From NCBI GenBank assembly GCA_900551195.1, contig URVD01000068.1:1-8649 (forward strand): a stretch of DNA of 8,649 nucleotides, written 5' to 3'. A program made the translations under genes and the position numbers. This stretch comes from an uncultured Collinsella sp. GTDB taxonomy: Bacteria > Actinomycetota > Coriobacteriia > Coriobacteriales > Coriobacteriaceae. This document shows positions 5,949-8,649 of the stretch, piece after piece (the first letter of the stretch is position 1; each line of letters opens with the position of its first letter). Under the pieces are notes generated by a model. That model saw only the letters and a program-made list of their open reading frames with translations. It had not been told where the DNA came from and did not search any database.

Positions 5949-6491
5949 GTGGCAGATCTGTATTTGGTGCGGCATGGGCAGACTGAGCTCAATGTGCAGA
6001 GCATTTTGCAGGGCTGGCACGATTCGCCGCTTACGACGCGCGGGCGCGAGCAGGCGCTGACGGCGCGTACGGCGTTTGCGGCGCGTGGCGTGGCCTTTGA
6101 TCATGTGTATTCCTCGCCGTTGGGCCGGGCGCGGCATACGGCCGAGCTTATCGTTGGCGAGGGCCGTTCCATTGAGCTGGTCGATGACCTGCGTGAGTGG
6201 CATTTTGGCTCGTTGGAGGGCACATCAAATCGCGAGATGCCGCCGCAGCCCTGGGGTGATTATCCGGTGGCCTTTGGCGGCGAGTCGGAAGTGCAGCTTC
6301 AGTCGCGCATGGTCGCGGCGCTGTCCCGCATCATGGCCAGGCCGCAGCACGACTGCGTGCTGGCGGTTTCCCACGGCTCAGCCTGCCAGGAGTTTCTTGA
6401 GTATGTGACTGGCGGGGGAGAGCTACCCGACAACGGTGCCGTGCTTCATTTTGGCTATTGCGACGGGGCGTTTTCGCTCTTGGGTTGGTAA
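5949..6491 (+). CDS. Histidine phosphatase family protein, first of a tandem pair
   Basis: The 180-residue product begins at a GTG and has the full set of phosphoglycerate mutase-like residues. LVRHGQTELN contains R8 and the phospho-accepting H9. SSPLGRARHTAE contains R60 and R62. The acid E83 lies in LREWHFGSLEG, and AVSHGSA contains H142. These enzymes transfer phosphate through a phosphohistidine and hydrolyse small phosphomonoesters (cobalamin intermediates, sugar phosphates, phosphoserine and others). The length and REWHFGSLEG motif place it with small phosphatases rather than glycolytic mutases. It is closely similar to the next gene (shared LREW.FG..E, FGGE..., RMVA.L, VLAVSHGSA and EFL segments), so the two are a local duplication. 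The next start is 17 bases downstream. A REP-like hairpin precedes it. Confidence 0.9.
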   Translation: MADLYLVRHGQTELNVQSILQGWHDSPLTTRGREQALTARTAFAARGVAFDHVYSSPLGRARHTAELIVGEGRSIELVDDLREWHFGSLEGTSNREMPPQPWGDYPVAFGGESEVQLQSRMVAALSRIMARPQHDCVLAVSHGSACQEFLEYVTGGGELPDNGAVLHFGYCDGAFSLLGW

Positions 6492-6508
6492 CGAACGAAA
6501 GGACCCCT

Positions 6509-7144
6509 ATGAATAAAGATCTGTATCTGGTCCGTCATGGACAGACGATATTCAACCTTAAGCGTATCATTCAGGGGTGGAGTGACTCGCCGCTCACACA
6601 GCTGGGCTGCGATCAGGCGGCGCGTGCCGGCATGTTCTTGCGTGCGCGCGGCATTGAGCCCGACCACGCCTACACCTCTACGCTGCACCGCACCGAACAG
6701 ACCATCGCCAACCTGTGGTCGGGCATGACGTACGAGCGCCTGGACGGCCTGCGTGAGTGGTTCTTTGGCGACTTTGAGGCCGAGCGCGTGATGCTTATGC
6801 CCGAGCGCCCGTGGCGCGACTTCTATCGGCAGTTTGGCGGCGAGGGCCAGATCCAGGTGCGCACGCGCATGGTGGCGACGCTGACCGATCTTATGCAGCG
6901 TCCGGACCATACGTGCGTGCTCGCGGTGAGCCACGGGTCGGCCATCAAGGAGTTTTTGGACCACGTGCGGGGCGCGGCGGCCGACGAGCGCGAACGCGTG
7001 CCGGGCAACTGCTCAGTGCTGCATTTTGCGTTTGACGATGCGGCCGATACGTTTGAACTGGTCGAAGTCTTTACGCAGGAAGACTACGCGCGCGAGCTGG
7101 GGCTAGAGCCGCTCGTGGCGGCGGCAGGTCCGCAGCGTGGATAA
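6509..7144 (+). CDS. Histidine phosphatase family protein, second of a tandem pair
   Basis: I start this 211-residue protein at ATG 6509, which has GAAAGGA five bases upstream; an opening further upstream would overlap the previous gene. Catalytic residues are R9 and H10 in LVRHGQT, R61 in STLHRTEQT, E83 in LREWFFGDFE, and H142 in AVSHGSA. Compared with its paralogue it has an acidic-basic insert near 155-165 (AAADERERVPG) and an extra C-terminal tail of about 25 residues (EVFTQEDYARELGLEP...). Differences near the substrate pocket (STLHRTEQ for SSPLGRARH, and WFFGDFE for WHFGSLE) suggest a different substrate. The gene closes the nitroreductase-phosphatase run before the terminator at 7189-7238. 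Confidence 0.9.
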   Translation: MNKDLYLVRHGQTIFNLKRIIQGWSDSPLTQLGCDQAARAGMFLRARGIEPDHAYTSTLHRTEQTIANLWSGMTYERLDGLREWFFGDFEAERVMLMPERPWRDFYRQFGGEGQIQVRTRMVATLTDLMQRPDHTCVLAVSHGSAIKEFLDHVRGAAADERERVPGNCSVLHFAFDDAADTFELVEVFTQEDYARELGLEPLVAAAGPQRG

Positions 7145-7188
7145 CGCTGACGTTGCGGCCCGGTTTACCGGCGTAATTGTTTGATGCG

Positions 7189-7238
7189 AAAAGGGCGGAG
7201 GTGCATGCGTTTGCTGCATCTCCGCCCCTTGTTTGTTT
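7189..7238. terminator. Bidirectional intrinsic terminator between convergent units
   Basis: GGGCGGAGGTGCA (7193-7205) pairs with TGCATCTCCGCCC (7215-7227), a 13-bp stem with one G-U pair and a 9-base loop. On the plus strand it is followed by CTTGTTTGTTT. On the minus strand the flanking AAAA (7189-7192) becomes a TTTT tail. It lies 45 bases after the phosphatase stop and about 35-45 bases after the DUF1015-like stop, so it can serve both. Confidence 0.85.
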
Positions 7239-7273
7239 GGATGCTGGGTTTTCCAGCTTAGCGTTTGAGTTCG

Positions 7274-7963
7274 CTAGAACCGTGAGACCTGGTGAGTGAG
7301 CAGACCCGTCGGAACCTGCGGCGCGCTGCCGCTGACCTGCGCGGCGGGGAACAGCACGGCTACAGCAAAGTTGAACGGCTCTTTGCCAGAGTAGGCGCCG
7401 GCAGCGCGGGCCTCGTCGGCCAGAATCTGCGATGCCCCAGCCAGTGCGGCGACATAGGCGGAGTCACCGGCGAACACCGGGTCGGGCGCCTGATCGAGCA
7501 TAGCGCGGATGGCCCCGACGGCGTCCTCGCGCTTGACCTCCCACGCGCGGTGCGTAATGCCCGCGGGGTCGGTGACGGCGTAGAGCGACGCGCCCTCTTT
7601 GGCGGCGCCCAAGATGATATCCATGACGGGCGAGGCCTCGTAGGCGAGCGACACGGGGCGTGGCTGCACCTTGAGCTCGGCGATCGCGCGCGCGGCGGCG
7701 AGTGCGTCGACGCTCTCGGCGGCAGCCTCGTCGCTACCCGTCAGCACGTTAACCGGGCAGATTGCCACGACACCCGTCACACGTCCCGGCTCGCCCGAGC
7801 ATTCGTACACGTAATACGCCGCACCCGGGTCTTTGAGCATCAGACCATCGGCAATGGCTCCGCGCAGGGCGTCGTTGCCGCTCAGGATGCTGCCCATTGC
7901 AGGCAGCGCCTCGAGCACGCGGTCCTGAGCCGGGCGGATGCAGGGAAACGGAAGTGCTTTCAT
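7274..7963 (-). CDS. Half-length DUF1015-like protein
   Basis: The 229-residue protein resembles the N-terminal half of the DUF1015 family (PF06245). The opening LPFPCIRPAQDRV matches the family's early RP motif. DPGAAYYVYECSGEPGRVTGVVAICPV at 45-71 matches the YVYE...G..TG.VA block. THRAWEV at 137-143 matches the conserved H..W. NFAVAVLFPAAQV at 198-210 matches the family's FLAVLFP..Q strand. Full members, as I recall, are around 400 residues. Here the product stops about 20 residues after that strand, and the family's DGHHR-type motif appears replaced by FAGDSAYVAA at 164-173. It is therefore either a shortened, diverged lineage or a remnant. The frame is intact, codon use is normal for the window, and an AGGA site lies six bases before the ATG. 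It follows the M20 peptidase gene by 39 bases and is probably co-transcribed. No function can be assigned. Confidence 0.65.
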   Translation of the reverse strand: MKALPFPCIRPAQDRVLEALPAMGSILSGNDALRGAIADGLMLKDPGAAYYVYECSGEPGRVTGVVAICPVNVLTGSDEAAAESVDALAAARAIAELKVQPRPVSLAYEASPVMDIILGAAKEGASLYAVTDPAGITHRAWEVKREDAVGAIRAMLDQAPDPVFAGDSAYVAALAGASQILADEARAAGAYSGKEPFNFAVAVLFPAAQVSGSAPQVPTGLLTHQVSRF

Positions 7964-8002
7964 GGGCGGTCCTAACGCGCGAGTCGGTTTGTTCGCGGCT
8001 TA

Positions 8003-8649
8003 TTATGCCCCAACTTGGCTGCTCGCGTCCCAGAGCGTGTTGTCGGCAAGCGCGATCAGCACTTGCTGACAACGAACGATATCGGCGTGGGGCACATATT
8101 CGTTGGGCTTGTGCGCGAGCGCGAGCGACCCGGGACCGTAGCTCATGCAATTGCGGTTGCCTGTCTTGCTGGCAATGACGGCGGTGTCGGTGTAGCCGGT
8201 AAAGAAGCCGACGGTCGTGTCCGCGTCCGTCACGTCATCGGCGGCACGCTTGAGCGCTGCTAGAAGGGGAGAGTTCGGGTCGCGCTCGATGGCGGGGCGG
8301 TCGCCTGTCACGGTATAGCTTCCATGGCAGCCGGGGACCGCGGCTTCGGCGCCGGCGATGGCCTGCTCTACCATGCGCGTCGCGGCGGCCGTATCGGTCG
8401 GCGGGGTCAGACGCATGTCGACCCAGACTTTGGCGCGGTCGGGCACGACATAGGGGCGATATCCGCCCTCGATTTGGCCAAACGTGATGGTCGAAGACCC
8501 CAGCTCATCGTGCGCGGGCAGCGCCACAAACGCGCGACGGAGCGAACACACGACCTCGGCCATGGCGGCGACGGCATCCGCGCCCTTCCAGGGCTGGCTC
8601 GCATGCGCCGTCACGCCAGCCATTTCAATCTCGAACCACGTGCGTCCCT
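8003..8649 (-). CDS. M20 family metallopeptidase/deacylase, N-terminus missing at the right edge
   Basis: The frame stays open to the window edge, reading GRTWFEIEMAGVTAHASQP, which is the start of the M20 dimerisation domain. The ATG at 8623 lies inside that conserved strand and is not the true start. About 215 codons are present: the dimerisation (lid) domain, then the C-terminal part of the catalytic domain. The latter has FFTGYTDTAVIA and the metal-binding end motif LALAHKPNEYVPHADI, whose His matches the final zinc ligand. The N-terminal half with the other zinc ligands and the catalytic Glu lies outside the window. The family covers ArgE/DapE-type deacylases and dipeptidases; the missing half prevents a substrate call. 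A terminator-free gap of 39 bases separates it from the DUF1015-like gene downstream, suggesting one transcript. Confidence 0.9.
   Translation of the reverse strand, partial: GRTWFEIEMAGVTAHASQPWKGADAVAAMAEVVCSLRRAFVALPAHDELGSSTITFGQIEGGYRPYVVPDRAKVWVDMRLTPPTDTAAATRMVEQAIAGAEAAVPGCHGSYTVTGDRPAIERDPNSPLLAALKRAADDVTDADTTVGFFTGYTDTAVIASKTGNRNCMSYGPGSLALAHKPNEYVPHADIVRCQQVLIALADNTLWDASSQVGA

Overview
The window looks like a chromosomal segment of a high-GC Gram-positive bacterium, most likely a Coriobacteriia member close to Collinsella. This is inference from three things: GC-rich codon use on the core genes, strong purine-rich ribosome sites, and the gene families present. Those families include an ArsP_2-type permease with a histidine-rich loop and a SPMET-type nuclease-like protein that I remember as common in Coriobacteriia. 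No rRNA, tRNA, CRISPR array or insertion sequence is visible.

Layout. (1) Positions 1-1128, minus strand: a 300-residue protein with a PD-(D/E)XK/DUF559-like nuclease fold at its C-terminus. Its last codons overlap the start of a second, charged and helical reading frame that runs off the left edge. Both are visibly more AT-rich than the rest and look like accessory cargo. (2) 1129-1480: an AT-rich gap with no supported gene, a weak promoter and some inverted repeats. (3) 1481-2449, minus: a DEDDh 3'-5' exonuclease with a 130-residue N-terminal extension. (4) 2621-3709, plus: a membrane permease of the putative heavy-metal exporter family, with its own promoter and a long terminator. (5) 3874-4959, minus: a two-gene unit of a DUF308/HdeD-like membrane protein followed without a gap by a YaiI/YqxD (UPF0178) protein, ending in a strong terminator. 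(6) 5194-7144, plus: a nitroreductase-family protein and two tandem histidine phosphatases, ending in a bidirectional terminator. (7) 7274-8649, minus: an M20 peptidase, cut by the right edge, followed by a half-length DUF1015-like protein.

How they fit together. The nitroreductase/phosphatase unit and the M20/DUF1015-like unit converge on one shared terminator. The permease unit and the DUF308-YaiI unit converge on two back-to-back terminators. The phosphatases are clear paralogues from a local duplication. Most of the window is ordinary housekeeping or accessory metabolism. The parts most worth a second look are the nuclease-like pair at the left edge, the half-length DUF1015-like protein, the exonuclease's unassigned N-terminal region, and a REP-like palindrome just before the first phosphatase.
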